From positions 1,396,948-1,460,947 of the forward strand of contig NZ_KE150413.1 in NCBI RefSeq assembly GCF_000411255.1: a DNA stretch of 64,000 nucleotides. The letters are read 5' to 3'. This document shows positions 42,433-51,827 of the stretch, in pieces. How positions within the stretch are numbered: the first letter of the stretch is position 1; each line of letters begins with the position of its first letter. The DNA is from Paenibacillus sp. HGH0039 (lineage in GTDB: Bacteria; Bacillota; Bacilli; Paenibacillales; NBRC-103111). Made by a program: the position numbers and the translations under genes. The notes below the pieces were generated by a model. The model saw only the letters and a list, made by a program, of their open reading frames with translations, did not search any database and was not told where the DNA came from.

Positions 42433-42969
42433 TTGAAACGGAATGCAGCGATTCTGGCCATCGTGCTCCTTGTGGCCGCGGCTATATTTGTCCAGATCGG
42501 CAAAAAAAACGAAAAACAAACGGCTGCGCCTACCCAAACGGGCCCACGTCCGGGAATGTTTGTGCCTTCTTTCAGCCTGCCGGATTTGGACGGTAAGCCC
42601 TATCAGGTCGGAGGCGCGCGCGATAAGCCGCTTATTTTGAATTTTTGGGCGTCCTGGTGCGGCCCGTGTAAGATGGAAGTGCCGGATTTGATTGATCTGC
42701 AGACAAAATACGGGGACAAAGTGGACCTGGTGGCGATAAATGTAACGAGTCAGGATGACGAACAAAAGGCGAGAGCCTTCGCCAAGGAGTACGGCATCAA
42801 TTTTCCGGTGCTGCTGGATGAACCCGGTAAAGTATCGGAATCGTTCAAGTTTCTGGCGATCCCGACGAGCTTCCTTGTGGACAAGAACGGAGTCGTGCAG
42901 GAAGTGGTAAACCTTCTTCCGAAGGCGGAGTGGGAAAAGAAAATCAAGGCTTTGATCAAGGGCCGCTAG
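42433..42969 (+). CDS. TlpA/ResA-like membrane-anchored thioredoxin
   Basis: 178 residues from TTG 42433. N-terminal anchor (residues 5-22) then a TlpA domain with WASWCGPCK; the CxxC is Cys76 and Cys79. The cis-Pro is in FLAIPTSFLVD. ResA-type proteins reduce apocytochrome c or other envelope disulfides. No cytochrome-maturation gene is adjacent. A related CxxC protein is at 56500, so the genome keeps several envelope redoxins. Confidence 0.88.
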   Translation: MKRNAAILAIVLLVAAAIFVQIGKKNEKQTAAPTQTGPRPGMFVPSFSLPDLDGKPYQVGGARDKPLILNFWASWCGPCKMEVPDLIDLQTKYGDKVDLVAINVTSQDDEQKARAFAKEYGINFPVLLDEPGKVSESFKFLAIPTSFLVDKNGVVQEVVNLLPKAEWEKKIKALIKGR

Positions 42970-43017
42970 TAGGTTCCGTAGTTTCGCGTCTAGCCTGCCC
43001 GATTTTCGGTGACATGT

Positions 43018-43089
43018 AAAAAGCCCCGTTTCGAGTCCGTGTGTAAAGGCCAGGCTGCCCACACGGAAGAAACGGGGCTTATTTTTTTG
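43018..43089. terminator. Bidirectional terminator between the redoxin gene and cimA
   Basis: AAGCCCCGTTTC and GAAACGGGGCTT arms plus CGTGTG/CACACG inner stem; T-runs both ways. Confidence 0.85.
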
Positions 43090-43102
43090 TAAGGAAAATA
43101 AA

Positions 43103-44719
43103 TTAATGGTTCACTAGACCGACCGGTCTTGGATCAAGCGATTCTCTCTCGATGCAGGATTTGCCGATCAGGGCATACCGGAAGCTGTCGACGAGCGCAT
43201 GCCAGCTGGCTTCGATAATATTGGAGGAAACCCCGACGGTATTCCATTCGTTCTCGTAATTGCGGGATTCGATGAGGACGCGGACTTTGGAAGCGGTCGC
43301 TCCTTTGTCGTCAAGCACGCGTACCTTATAGTCGGACAGGTGCATTCTGTGAATGTCCGGGTAGAAAGGCAGCAGAGCTTTACGCAGCGCGTTATCGAGC
43401 GCATTGACAGGTCCGTCGCCTTCCGCGGCGGTATACATGGATTCGCCGTGCACGTTCACTTTGACGAAAGCTTCGGAGCTGACCGGACGATCCGCCGACT
43501 TTTCCACGAAAATTTTGAACGATTCCAGCACGAACGGCTCCTGCAGCTCGCCGGAAGCCTCCCGCATCATCAGTTCAAGCGAAGCATCCGCACCTTCGAA
43601 CTGGTAACCCTCGTGCTCAAGGTCTTTGATGCGCGAAATGATTTCTTTCGCTTTGCCGTCCTGCTGTTCCAGGTTGAGGCCGAGCTCGGCCGCTTTCGAC
43701 ACGAGATTGCTCTGCCCCGCCAGTTCCGAAACGAGCACACGCTGCTTGTTGCCTACCTTCTCGGGAACGATATGCTCATATGTGCTCGCGTGCTTGAGTA
43801 TAGCGGACACGTGGATGCCGCCTTTGTGGGCGAAAGCCGCGCTGCCGACATACGGCTGGTTCATCGGCATGTGCATGTTCGCGATCTCGCTGACGTAACG
43901 GGCGACGGGCCCCAGCGATTCCAACTGCTCATCCGAAATGCAGGCGAAGCCGAGCTTCAGCTGCAGATTCGGAATGACGGAGCACAGATTCGCGTTGCCG
44001 CAGCGTTCGCCGTATCCGTTCATCGTGCCCTGTACCTGGCGGGCGCCGGCTCTCACGGCTGCCAGGGAATTGGCGACGCCCAGCTCGCAGTCGTTGTGGG
44101 CGTGGATGCCCACGGGCGTCGTGATCTGTTTCTTGACTTCCGAAACGATCTCGAAAATTTCCTCCGGCATCGATCCGCCGTTCGTATCGCACAGCACGAT
44201 CCAGTCCGCGCCGGCTTCCTGTGCCTGGCGGATTGTCTGGAGGGCGTAGTCAGGGTTGTTTTTGTAGCCGTCAAAAAAATGCTCGCCGTCGTAAATGACT
44301 TCAAGACCGCAGCTTTTCAGATACCGTACGGAATCGAAAATCATCGCGAGGTTTTCTTCGAGCGTCGTCTGAATGGCGGTGTGAACGTGAAAATCCCACG
44401 ATTTTCCGAAAATCGTCGCGACTTTAACGCCGGACGCCACCAGCGTCGTCAGATTGGGATCTTCTTCGGCTTTGGTGTTCTTGCGGCGGGTGCTGCCGAA
44501 TGCCGTTACTTTCGCATGCTTAAGATTCAGTTCCTGAACACGGTTAAAAAATTCAATGTCTTTGCCGTTGCTTCCGGGCCAGCCGCCTTCTATATAATGA
44601 ACGCCCAGCTCGTCGAGCTTCTGGGCAATTTTCAGTTTGTCCTCCACGGACAGGCTGATTCCTTCGCCCTGGGTTCCGTCACGAAGCGTAGTGTCAAAGA
44701 TTTTGATTGAATCGGACAT
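43103..44719 (-). CDS. cimA: (R)-citramalate synthase
   Basis: 538 residues, AGGGGGAG upstream of ATG 44719. KIFDTTLRDGTQGEGIS (6-22) opens the HMGL-like barrel with the catalytic Arg and metal Asp; HAHNDCELGVANSL carries metal His residues and GYGERCGNANL is family-typical. The C-terminal third is the LeuA regulatory dimer domain that gives isoleucine feedback. It condenses pyruvate and acetyl-CoA to citramalate, the threonine-independent route to isoleucine. No leu or ilv genes adjoin, and no T-box is visible in the short leader. Confidence 0.93.
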   Translation of the reverse strand: MSDSIKIFDTTLRDGTQGEGISLSVEDKLKIAQKLDELGVHYIEGGWPGSNGKDIEFFNRVQELNLKHAKVTAFGSTRRKNTKAEEDPNLTTLVASGVKVATIFGKSWDFHVHTAIQTTLEENLAMIFDSVRYLKSCGLEVIYDGEHFFDGYKNNPDYALQTIRQAQEAGADWIVLCDTNGGSMPEEIFEIVSEVKKQITTPVGIHAHNDCELGVANSLAAVRAGARQVQGTMNGYGERCGNANLCSVIPNLQLKLGFACISDEQLESLGPVARYVSEIANMHMPMNQPYVGSAAFAHKGGIHVSAILKHASTYEHIVPEKVGNKQRVLVSELAGQSNLVSKAAELGLNLEQQDGKAKEIISRIKDLEHEGYQFEGADASLELMMREASGELQEPFVLESFKIFVEKSADRPVSSEAFVKVNVHGESMYTAAEGDGPVNALDNALRKALLPFYPDIHRMHLSDYKVRVLDDKGATASKVRVLIESRNYENEWNTVGVSSNIIEASWHALVDSFRYALIGKSCIERESLDPRPVGLVNH

Positions 44720-44784
44720 TTCGGTGCTCCCCCTCTAAACGTGTGGCTGTTCATTTTTCGAATGTTTTCTCGAATGTATAATGC

Positions 44785-44795
44785 ACGATTATACC
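44785..44795 (-). promoter_or_regulatory. Extended -10 promoter of cimA
   Basis: Minus strand TGG-TATAAT (extended -10); no clear -35 at the right distance. Confidence 0.45.
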
Positions 44796-44976
44796 ATAAT
44801 TTCAACCATAAAGAATGAATTTTCGCAAATTTTGGACGATAGCCGTTCTTGATTCCTCAGGCGGACAGGAATAGACTAAGAATTAGAAGGAATAAAGAGG
44901 ATAAAGCGCCGAGCGGCCGCTTTTCGATACGCTATACGGGACCTCGCGCGCCCGCAGGAAGGAGGAAGCCGGGATA

Positions 44977-46257
44977 ATGGCACAGGAAGGGTATCCCAAG
45001 AACGGAAGAGTCATTTTACATATCGATATGAACGCGTTCTACTGTTCCGTACACGAAGTCGTGGAGCCCGAGCTGTACCGGGGCAAGCCGATCGCGGTGT
45101 CGGGCAGCGTGGAACAGCGCAAAGGCATCATCGTAACCTCCTCCTATCCCGCCAGGGCGCGCGGAGTCAAGACGGGAATGCTCGTCCGGCAGGCGATGAG
45201 GCTTTGTCCGGAGCTTGTGCTCATCAAGCCGAATTTCGATTTGTACCGGCAGTTTTCCCGCGGCTTCCGCCGTATAGTCTATGATTATTCGCCGATGGTC
45301 GAGACCATGTCCATTGATGAATGTTACGTGGACATAACGGGTTCCAAGCAGTTCGGAACCCCGCTTCAGATCGCGGAGGAGATTCAGACCCGGATACGCG
45401 AAGAGCTGGGTCTGCCCTGTTCGGTCGGCGTGGCGCCGAACAAGCTTCTGGCCAAGATGGCTTCGGATATGAAAAAGCCCAACGGATTGTTCGTGCTTCG
45501 TCTGCGGGACGTGCCGAAGGTGCTTTGGGACAGACCCTGCGGAGAATTGTACGGCATCGGCAGAAAAACGGCCGAGAAGCTGCAGAAGCTGCAGATTCAC
45601 ACGATCGGCCAACTGGCGGCCGCCGACGAGGGGCTTCTCCGCAAGTCGTTCGGCATAAGCGGACCCGCTCTCAAGCAGGCCGCCAACGGCATCTCTCGTT
45701 CGGAGGTTAACCCGGAGCGCGAGCCGAACAAGTCGGTCGGCCACACGACGACGCTTCCTTACAATTACACGGACCGCAAGGAAGTGTTCCGTGTCTTCTT
45801 GAATCTGGCCGATCAGGTCGGGCGCCGGCTCAGACATCAGAAGCTGATGGCTTCGACCGTGCAAATTACGATCCGGGACCCCGATATGAAGACGATCACA
45901 CGGAATGTGACGCTGCCCGTGCCGACCGACCATCACGAAGATCTGTACAAGGCCGCGTGCGAGCTGTTCGAGCGGCATTGGGCGCCGGAAAAGCCGATCC
46001 GCCTACTCGGCATCACGGGCCAGAACTTGACGCCGAAGGAGGAGGCCGCGATTCAGCTCGATCTGTTCAGTTACGAGCAGCAGCCGAAGAAGGACAAACT
46101 GAGCGAGATCATGGACGCGCTCCGGGATAAATTCGGAGAAGATGCCGTGCTTACCGCTGGGATGATCGGCGACAATCCGTCGGCGCTTATTCGCAACCGC
46201 AAACGGAGGGGAACTTCTTTGCAGAAAGACCCGGACGGAGATTCATTCCCGTTATAA
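44977..46257 (+). CDS. dinB: DNA polymerase IV (Y-family)
   Basis: 426 residues. Catalytic acids: Asp17 in HIDMNAFYCSVH and Asp114/Glu115 in MSIDECYVDI. The YGIGRKTAEKL helix-hairpin-helix and the little finger follow. QLDLF at 360-364 is a beta-clamp motif, but it is followed by 62 further residues rather than being terminal. It performs translesion synthesis. No LexA box (CGAAC-N4-GTTCG) is seen upstream, so SOS control is not evident. The start uses AAGGAGGA about 11 bases back. Confidence 0.93.
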   Translation: MAQEGYPKNGRVILHIDMNAFYCSVHEVVEPELYRGKPIAVSGSVEQRKGIIVTSSYPARARGVKTGMLVRQAMRLCPELVLIKPNFDLYRQFSRGFRRIVYDYSPMVETMSIDECYVDITGSKQFGTPLQIAEEIQTRIREELGLPCSVGVAPNKLLAKMASDMKKPNGLFVLRLRDVPKVLWDRPCGELYGIGRKTAEKLQKLQIHTIGQLAAADEGLLRKSFGISGPALKQAANGISRSEVNPEREPNKSVGHTTTLPYNYTDRKEVFRVFLNLADQVGRRLRHQKLMASTVQITIRDPDMKTITRNVTLPVPTDHHEDLYKAACELFERHWAPEKPIRLLGITGQNLTPKEEAAIQLDLFSYEQQPKKDKLSEIMDALRDKFGEDAVLTAGMIGDNPSALIRNRKRRGTSLQKDPDGDSFPL

Positions 46258-46401
46258 AAGCCGGGAGCTGAATAACATCCGGCCCGGAATGAAATCTTAA
46301 AGGGGAAGAGCCGGACACCGCATGGCGGCTGGCTTTCCACTTGTACTTTCCGTTGAACTTTCGAATACTTTATATTATAGTGGACAATGGAGGACTATTA
46401 G

Positions 46402-46653
<252 letters not shown>

Positions 46654-46675
46654 GATTTCTTTCTTTATACAAATA

Positions 46676-46711
46676 AAGCCTTGTTTCCCTATCGGAAACA
46701 GGGCTTTTTTG
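46676..46711 (+). terminator. Terminator after fer
   Basis: AGCCTTGTTTCC and GGAAACAGGGCT around CTATC, then seven T. Confidence 0.9.
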
Positions 46712-46863
46712 TCTGTTATTGTCGGATTAACTTGGATTACCCCGGATAAAAGAAAATAAGAGAGAAAAACAGACAGGATTTGAATGAAATTCAACAGAGC
46801 AGCTTCTTCTGCCGATAAAAGGAAAAGAAACACCGGTAATCCTTGAAGCAGGCGGTGAAAAAA

Positions 46864-48381
46864 GTGAGCACAGAAAAACCGGACGAGAAACTGGCCCGAT
46901 TTTTGCGGCACAATCCCATTGAAGACCGGGTTTATCTGAAGGAATATGTCCGGGATCATCCGGACCAGCGGATGGCGTGGTATTTGCTCGGCAGGGAATA
47001 TGCGGCCCGGGGAGACCGGGGGAAAGCCGCTTACTGCTACGCGCAGTCCGGCGAGATCTATGAAGCGTTCGAGAAGCGGAAAATAACCGTCGACTGGTCG
47101 GCGCTCGATTCCTCCGTTCCCTGGCCGCAGGAGCTGAAGACGGCGGCCAAGCGGAGCCGCCGCAGGAAAGCCGCGCTTACGGCGGCCCTGCTGGCGCTGA
47201 TCGCGCTGCTGCCGTCTCCGGCGGGACCGGACGCGGGAGACGGACGCCCCGGCGGAAGCGCCGGAGCATCGGCGGACCTCCCGGCGGCTGAGGAAGGGCC
47301 GCGCGTCTATTTGACGGCGGACGGCGCTTCCTCCGCCGGGAAAGAGACGTCCGCGAGCGGAGCGCTCGAACGGATGCTGCTGCGCGACAGGCCGGCAGGC
47401 GGCGAAGCCGTCCTCCTGTCCGCACAGGGCGCGGACGGACCGGGCGGCGGCTGGATCGCCTGGCACAGGCCGCTGAAGCCGCTCCTGTCGGTCGCAAGCG
47501 GCGGGCCCGGCGAAGCGGCGGCGATCGCCTATTTCGACGCCGCCGCCTGCAACTGCCGCCCGGACGATCCGGGCCGCTTCGCGGAGCCGGCGGGAGCCTG
47601 GCGGCAGCGCCAGGAGCAGCTCCTCGTGCTCCGGTCGGGGCTGGAGGCTTACCGCGCGGCAAGCGGGAAGCTGCCGGAGCGTCCGGAGGAGCTGCTGCGG
47701 CCGTATCCCGACAACGTGATGTCGGGATTGACGCCGTACATGCGGGAAGCGTTCCCGCTTGTACGGGAGGCGGCCGCCGCGGGCGCGAACGGGCAGGCCG
47801 CAGCCGGGACAGGCGGCGCGGACACGGCCCCCGGCGCCAAGCCGTCCGCCGCTTCCGCGGCCGCGGAGGAGGCGCTCAGCGAGCCGCTGGCGATCCTCAT
47901 CGACACGAAGCTGCACCGGCTGGCGCTGGTGAGCGGACGGACCGTCGTGCGGAGCTACGAGGTCGGTCTCGGGGGGGCGCGGACCCCGCTCGGCGAATTC
48001 GCCGTATCCGAGAAAGTCCGCAATCCCAAGGGACGGACGAAAGGCGAATTCGGCACGCGCGGGATGACACTCTCCGATACGGACTATGCGATCCACGGGA
48101 CCAGACACCCGTCCTCGATCGGCAAGGACGAATCGCTGGGCTGTATCCGGATGAGGCAGGAAGACGTGGAGGAGCTGTTCGACATGGCTCCGAAAGGCAC
48201 GAAGGTCACCATAGGAAGCGGGCTGCTCCCGGCGGGGCTCGTCGGTGACGGGTCCGGCGACAGCGGGGCTTCCAAAGGAAGCGGCGCACCCGGGGCAGGA
48301 TTCGGCCCGAAGGGAGCTTTTAAGCTTCCTTCGGAGGTACAGGAGACCAATCCCGGTAAAGTATACCGCTGGCTGGATTAA
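46864..48381 (+). CDS. L,D-transpeptidase (YkuD domain) with long GC-rich linker
   Basis: 505 residues from GTG 46864 with AGGCGGTG upstream (TTG 46843 is an alternative). A cytosolic N-terminal region (1-100, LYKxR-rich) precedes one membrane helix at about 103-117, then a Gly/Ala/Pro-rich linker, and a helical part with LRSGLEAYRAASGKLPERP. The YkuD domain begins near 340 (LAILIDTKLHRLAL) and ends in HGTRHPSSIGKDESLGCIRM with the catalytic His/Ser-Gly-Cys-Arg. It makes 3-3 cross-links or attaches proteins in the spore or vegetative wall. The linker zone (47200-47900) is much more GC-rich than its surroundings. Confidence 0.88.
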   Translation: MSTEKPDEKLARFLRHNPIEDRVYLKEYVRDHPDQRMAWYLLGREYAARGDRGKAAYCYAQSGEIYEAFEKRKITVDWSALDSSVPWPQELKTAAKRSRRRKAALTAALLALIALLPSPAGPDAGDGRPGGSAGASADLPAAEEGPRVYLTADGASSAGKETSASGALERMLLRDRPAGGEAVLLSAQGADGPGGGWIAWHRPLKPLLSVASGGPGEAAAIAYFDAAACNCRPDDPGRFAEPAGAWRQRQEQLLVLRSGLEAYRAASGKLPERPEELLRPYPDNVMSGLTPYMREAFPLVREAAAAGANGQAAAGTGGADTAPGAKPSAASAAAEEALSEPLAILIDTKLHRLALVSGRTVVRSYEVGLGGARTPLGEFAVSEKVRNPKGRTKGEFGTRGMTLSDTDYAIHGTRHPSSIGKDESLGCIRMRQEDVEELFDMAPKGTKVTIGSGLLPAGLVGDGSGDSGASKGSGAPGAGFGPKGAFKLPSEVQETNPGKVYRWLD

Positions 48382-48776
48382 GTCCCCGTCCGTTAAGGAC
48401 GGGATGCGAGAGCGCCTTCCCTGCTATGTGCGGGGCGGGCGCTTTTTTTACGTCCGGTTAGAGACCTCTCTGTCTGACGCGTTACGAGACGAAGGCCTGC
48501 CGTATAAATCCGTTTTTTTAAAACCGATTAAAACGATCCGGTTTATCGTAATAGGTTCTGTCGCAAGAACCGGTCAAAATAAGCAAACATTTGTACGGAT
48601 TTCATGATAAGACGAACGATTTTTGTGTTATAATATATTTCGTTCGTGTTTAATGTGGATTAAAGGGGATTATACGTCCCGATCACGGGGCTCTGTACGG
48701 ATAAAAATCTTTGCATTCTCGCGTGGAACGCGATAAACTGACAGATGAGAGTACTGAGGAACGGAGTGTCAACTGC
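48382..48776 (+). promoter_or_regulatory. Control region of pyrD
   Basis: 395 bp. A palindromic pair ACGAACGA/TCGTTCGT (48612-48619 and 48640-48647) flanks TATAAT (48630-48635). Upstream lie CCCGTCC/GGACGGG (48384-48403) and a terminator at 48411-48449. No ORF is convincing. Confidence 0.55.
48411..48449 (+). terminator. Terminator after the L,D-transpeptidase gene
   Basis: AGCGCC and GGGCGCT arms with CCC/GGG inside, followed by seven T. Confidence 0.75.
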
Positions 48777-49880
48777 ATGGTATACAAGAAGATCGCTAAG
48801 CCGGTCCTGTTTCGCATGGACGCGGAGAAAGCTCACCATTTGACGATTAACGGACTTAAAACGGCTGCCAAGATCCCGGGAATGTCGTCCGTTATCGGCG
48901 CCGCATGGGGGTTCGGTCATGCCCCCGAACTTCATAGCACGCTCTGGGGAATCGCGTTCCCGAATCCGGTGGGACTTGCCGCCGGACTGGATAAGAACGC
49001 CCAGGCGGTGGAAGGGTTCTCCCGGATGGGTTTCGGTTTTATGGAAGTGGGGACCGTTACCCCCAAACCGCAGAGCGGCAACGACAAGCCGCGGCTTTTC
49101 CGGCTTCCGGAGGATGAAGCCCTCATCAACCGGATGGGCTTCAACAACATCGGGGCGGAGGCGATGGCGCAAAATTTAAGCCGCCTCGGCAGCCGTCCGA
49201 TCCCCGTAGCCGTCAACATCGGCAAGAACAAAACGACGCCCAACGAGCAGGCGGAAGAAGATTACCGCTCCTGCATCCGGACCTTGTACGGGCACGGCGA
49301 CTTTTTCGTGGTCAATATCTCTTCACCGAATACCCCCGATCTGCGTAATTTGCAGCATGGCAATGATTTGCAGAGATTGCTTCATGCGGTCGTGGGCGAG
49401 ATGAAGAATCAGCACGAGCGGACCGGCGGCGCGGCCAAGCCGGTTCTCGTCAAAATTGCGCCCGACCTGACCGACACCGAGCTGGAAAATACGATTGCCG
49501 TCATCGGCGGAAGCGGGGTTTCCGGGATTATCGTTTCGAATACGACGCTAGGACGCGACGGATTAAGTCATCCCAACCGGGATCAGGCAGGGGGCCTGAG
49601 CGGACGTCCGCTGACATCCCGTTCGACCGAGCTTATTTCGCGCGTGTACCGAATGACGGAGGGACGCATCCCGATTATCGGGTCCGGCGGAATTTTCACC
49701 GCGCAGGATGCCTATGACAAAATCCGTGCGGGAGCGAGCCTCGTCGAGGTGTATACGGCGCTTATATACGAAGGCCCGGGCCTTTTGAAGAAATTGAATG
49801 AAGGTTTGTCGACCCTGCTTAAAAAAGACGGCTTTACCCATATTTCCGAGGCGATCGGGGCAGATCAACGTCGACTTTGA
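48777..49880 (+). CDS. pyrD: Dihydroorotate dehydrogenase (quinone), class 2
   Basis: 367 residues from ATG 48777, GGAG about 12 bases back; the frame runs up to 48711. The N-terminal LFRMDAEKAHHLTING amphipathic helix is the membrane-association segment of class 2. FMN site parts: GLAAGLDKNAQAVEGF, NRMGFNNIGAEAMA, and IIGSGGIFTAQDAYDKI. The catalytic Ser is in VNISSPNTPDLR. It transfers electrons from dihydroorotate to menaquinone in pyrimidine synthesis. It is not in a pyr operon, unlike the class 1B enzyme of B. subtilis. The upstream PurBox-like pair suggests purine-linked control. Confidence 0.95.
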   Translation: MVYKKIAKPVLFRMDAEKAHHLTINGLKTAAKIPGMSSVIGAAWGFGHAPELHSTLWGIAFPNPVGLAAGLDKNAQAVEGFSRMGFGFMEVGTVTPKPQSGNDKPRLFRLPEDEALINRMGFNNIGAEAMAQNLSRLGSRPIPVAVNIGKNKTTPNEQAEEDYRSCIRTLYGHGDFFVVNISSPNTPDLRNLQHGNDLQRLLHAVVGEMKNQHERTGGAAKPVLVKIAPDLTDTELENTIAVIGGSGVSGIIVSNTTLGRDGLSHPNRDQAGGLSGRPLTSRSTELISRVYRMTEGRIPIIGSGGIFTAQDAYDKIRAGASLVEVYTALIYEGPGLLKKLNEGLSTLLKKDGFTHISEAIGADQRRL

Positions 49881-49901
49881 CCGGAAGTGGAGGCAGTTCT
49901 T

Positions 49902-50705
49902 ATGGATGGAAGAGATTGGAAAAAATTTCTGTTTCCTTATGAACAGACCGTAGAGGAACTCAAAATTAAATTCAAAACGCTTCGGGCGGAACTCAAAAAC
50001 CGCGAGGAATATTCTCCGATCGAATTCGTGACCGGGCGTGTCAAAAAAATCTCGAGCATTTTGGATAAAGCCAAGAAGTTGAACGTATCCATGGACGATC
50101 TTGAAACCGGCATCGAAGATATCGCGGGCATCCGCATCATGTGCCAGTTCGTTGAAGATATCGAAACATTGCGCGAGCTGATCCACCAGCGTAAGGATAT
50201 GAAAGTGCTCTACGAGAAAGATTATATCGCCAACAAGAAGGAAAGCGGCTACCGCAGCTTTCATATGATTATCGAATACCCGGTGCAGACTTCTCTGGGG
50301 ATGAAAAAGGTGCTCGGCGAAATTCAGCTGCGTACGCTGGCGATGAATTTCTGGGCGACTATCGAGCATTCCCTGAATTATAAATACAAGGAAAGCATGC
50401 TGCCGGAGGAGGTCCGCACGAGACTGAGCCGGGCGGCCGAAGCCGCTTACCTGCTGGATCAGGAAATGTCCAATATCCGCGGGGAAATCGTGGAAGCGCA
50501 GAAGCTGTTCGAAGACAATTCGAATTTGGTTACCGTCATTCTGAACTGCATCCAGGTGCTGTATTTCTATCATCGCGTCCGGGAAGCCGTCCAGTTCCAG
50601 ATGCGCTTCAACGAAATTTTCGAAAAGGACGATACACGGGCCATGCGCGAGCTCCAGGAGGAAATTCAGGAAGCCATCAAACGGGCGAAAAAAGGGGCGC
50701 GCTGA
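49902..50705 (+). CDS. relQ: RelQ-type small alarmone synthetase with C-terminal extension
   Basis: 267 residues from ATG 49902 with GGAGG 9 bases upstream. RVKKISSILDKAKK, DIAGIRIMCQFVEDI, KESGYRSFHMIIEYP and EIQLRTLAMNFWATIEHSLN make a full (p)ppGpp synthetase domain; there is no hydrolase part. B. subtilis RelQ (YjbM) is 211 residues; this has about 50 more, VLYFYHRVREAVQFQMRFN to AIKRAKKGAR, helical. It makes pppGpp in stress; RelQ-type enzymes are tetramers that RNA can inhibit. DUF309 follows with a 1-base gap. Confidence 0.92.
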   Translation: MDGRDWKKFLFPYEQTVEELKIKFKTLRAELKNREEYSPIEFVTGRVKKISSILDKAKKLNVSMDDLETGIEDIAGIRIMCQFVEDIETLRELIHQRKDMKVLYEKDYIANKKESGYRSFHMIIEYPVQTSLGMKKVLGEIQLRTLAMNFWATIEHSLNYKYKESMLPEEVRTRLSRAAEAAYLLDQEMSNIRGEIVEAQKLFEDNSNLVTVILNCIQVLYFYHRVREAVQFQMRFNEIFEKDDTRAMRELQEEIQEAIKRAKKGAR

Positions 50706-50706
50706 T

Positions 50707-51117
50707 TTGCGTCCTTACGATCCTCTGTACCTCGCTTTTTTATACGAGTTCAATGTAAGCCGGGACTATTACGAATGCCATGAAGTGATGGAGACCCTTT
50801 GGCTGGAAGAAGGCCGGAAGCCGTTTTATCAGGGGCTGCTGCAGATTGCCGTCGGACTGTATCATCATCTTAACGCTAACGTATCGGGAGCCGTTAAATT
50901 GATGGAATCGGGGATCGCGAAGCTGCAGGGGTACCCGGACAGGCTGCTCGGAATAGACGTGGCTCTGCTGCTGCGGGATGCGGAAGCGTATCTGGTCAAG
51001 CTCCGGAATAACGGGGTGCGGCCTTTCGAGCCTTATCCGCTGGAAATTCGCATCGTGGATGAGGATCTGGCGGGACAGGTCCGGCAAATTCAAGGCGAGC
51101 GGCGGACCGAATCATAG
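50707..51117 (+). CDS. DUF309 domain-containing protein
   Basis: 136 residues from TTG 50707, one base past the relQ stop; AGGGGCG within the relQ end serves as site, so translation is coupled. FLYEFNVSRDYYECHEVMET, then LWLEEGRKPFYQGLLQIAVGL, is the DUF309 core with conserved His and Glu (YxCHExxE). These helical proteins are of unknown function. Its strict pairing with an alarmone synthetase here is noteworthy. Confidence 0.88.
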   Translation: MRPYDPLYLAFLYEFNVSRDYYECHEVMETLWLEEGRKPFYQGLLQIAVGLYHHLNANVSGAVKLMESGIAKLQGYPDRLLGIDVALLLRDAEAYLVKLRNNGVRPFEPYPLEIRIVDEDLAGQVRQIQGERRTES

Positions 51118-51270
51118 ACGGAACGGCAGGGAAGGAACCGGCAGGCATAAGGCCCGGCAGGTTTTTTTGCAGGCAGGGCAGGGACAAGGGATAAGAGATA
51201 AGAGCGGGCGGGAAAACGGAGTTCGCCTGTACAATACGGTACATAAGAATAAGATGAGGGAGTGGCAGGA

Positions 51271-51753
51271 ATGGCGGATTATCAAAGCAGGCCTTTATCA
51301 CCGGACGATTTGGACGTTATTTGCGGGCTGCCGCAGCATGCGGGCGAGCTCTTTTACATGTATCCGAAAGGCGCATATCCGCTGACGCCGGAGCAGATTC
51401 GCGAAACGCTGAAAACACGGCTGTGCCCGACCGTTATAACGGCCGAAGGCGGGGGAATTGCCGCTTACGCCAATCTGTACGACTGCGTACGGGAGAAGGA
51501 ATGCTGGCTCGGAAACGTGATTGTGGCGCCCGAGTACCGGGGAAAAGGGGCATCCTCTTATCTAATCCGGACGATGATGGACAAAGCGAAGCGGGAGCTC
51601 GATGTTCCGTTTCTGAATCTCGTTTGTCACAACACGAATACGCCCGCGCTGCTGCTTTACGCGAAGCTCGGCTTCTGTCCTTTTGACGTGTCGGAGAAGT
51701 CGGGCCCGGACGGGAAGCGTCTGGCCGGCATCCATATGCGGGCCTCTCTTTGA
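51271..51753 (+). CDS. GNAT family N-acetyltransferase
   Basis: 160 residues from ATG 51271 with GAGGGAG about 10 bases upstream; an earlier GTG overlaps that site. The acetyl-CoA loop is VIVAPEYRGKGASSYLIRTM and a later LLLYAKLGFCPFDV strand closes the fold: full-size GNAT. The N-terminal PLSPDDLDVICGLPQHAGEL is typical of the L-amino-acid/protein acyltransferase group. Substrate unknown. It ends before a bidirectional terminator. Confidence 0.85.
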   Translation: MADYQSRPLSPDDLDVICGLPQHAGELFYMYPKGAYPLTPEQIRETLKTRLCPTVITAEGGGIAAYANLYDCVREKECWLGNVIVAPEYRGKGASSYLIRTMMDKAKRELDVPFLNLVCHNTNTPALLLYAKLGFCPFDVSEKSGPDGKRLAGIHMRASL

Positions 51754-51827
51754 GGCAGTGTTTCGCGGCGAGAAGCGGGTGCCCCGCAGCCGGTGCGGGA
51801 AGCAACAGCCGGGAATAGGGCGAACGA

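Noticed and set aside
43199..44710. 503-codon plus frame over cimA
   Set aside because: Antisense to a well-recognised citramalate synthase.
44720..44976. T-box or LexA site between cimA and dinB
   Set aside because: No GGTGG-type T-box bulge and no CGAAC-N4-GTTCG pair; TCGAATG repeats only.
48540..48575. Terminator-like GGTTCT-GTCGC-AAGAACC hairpin before pyrD
   Set aside because: No U-run follows on the plus strand and no gene ends just upstream.
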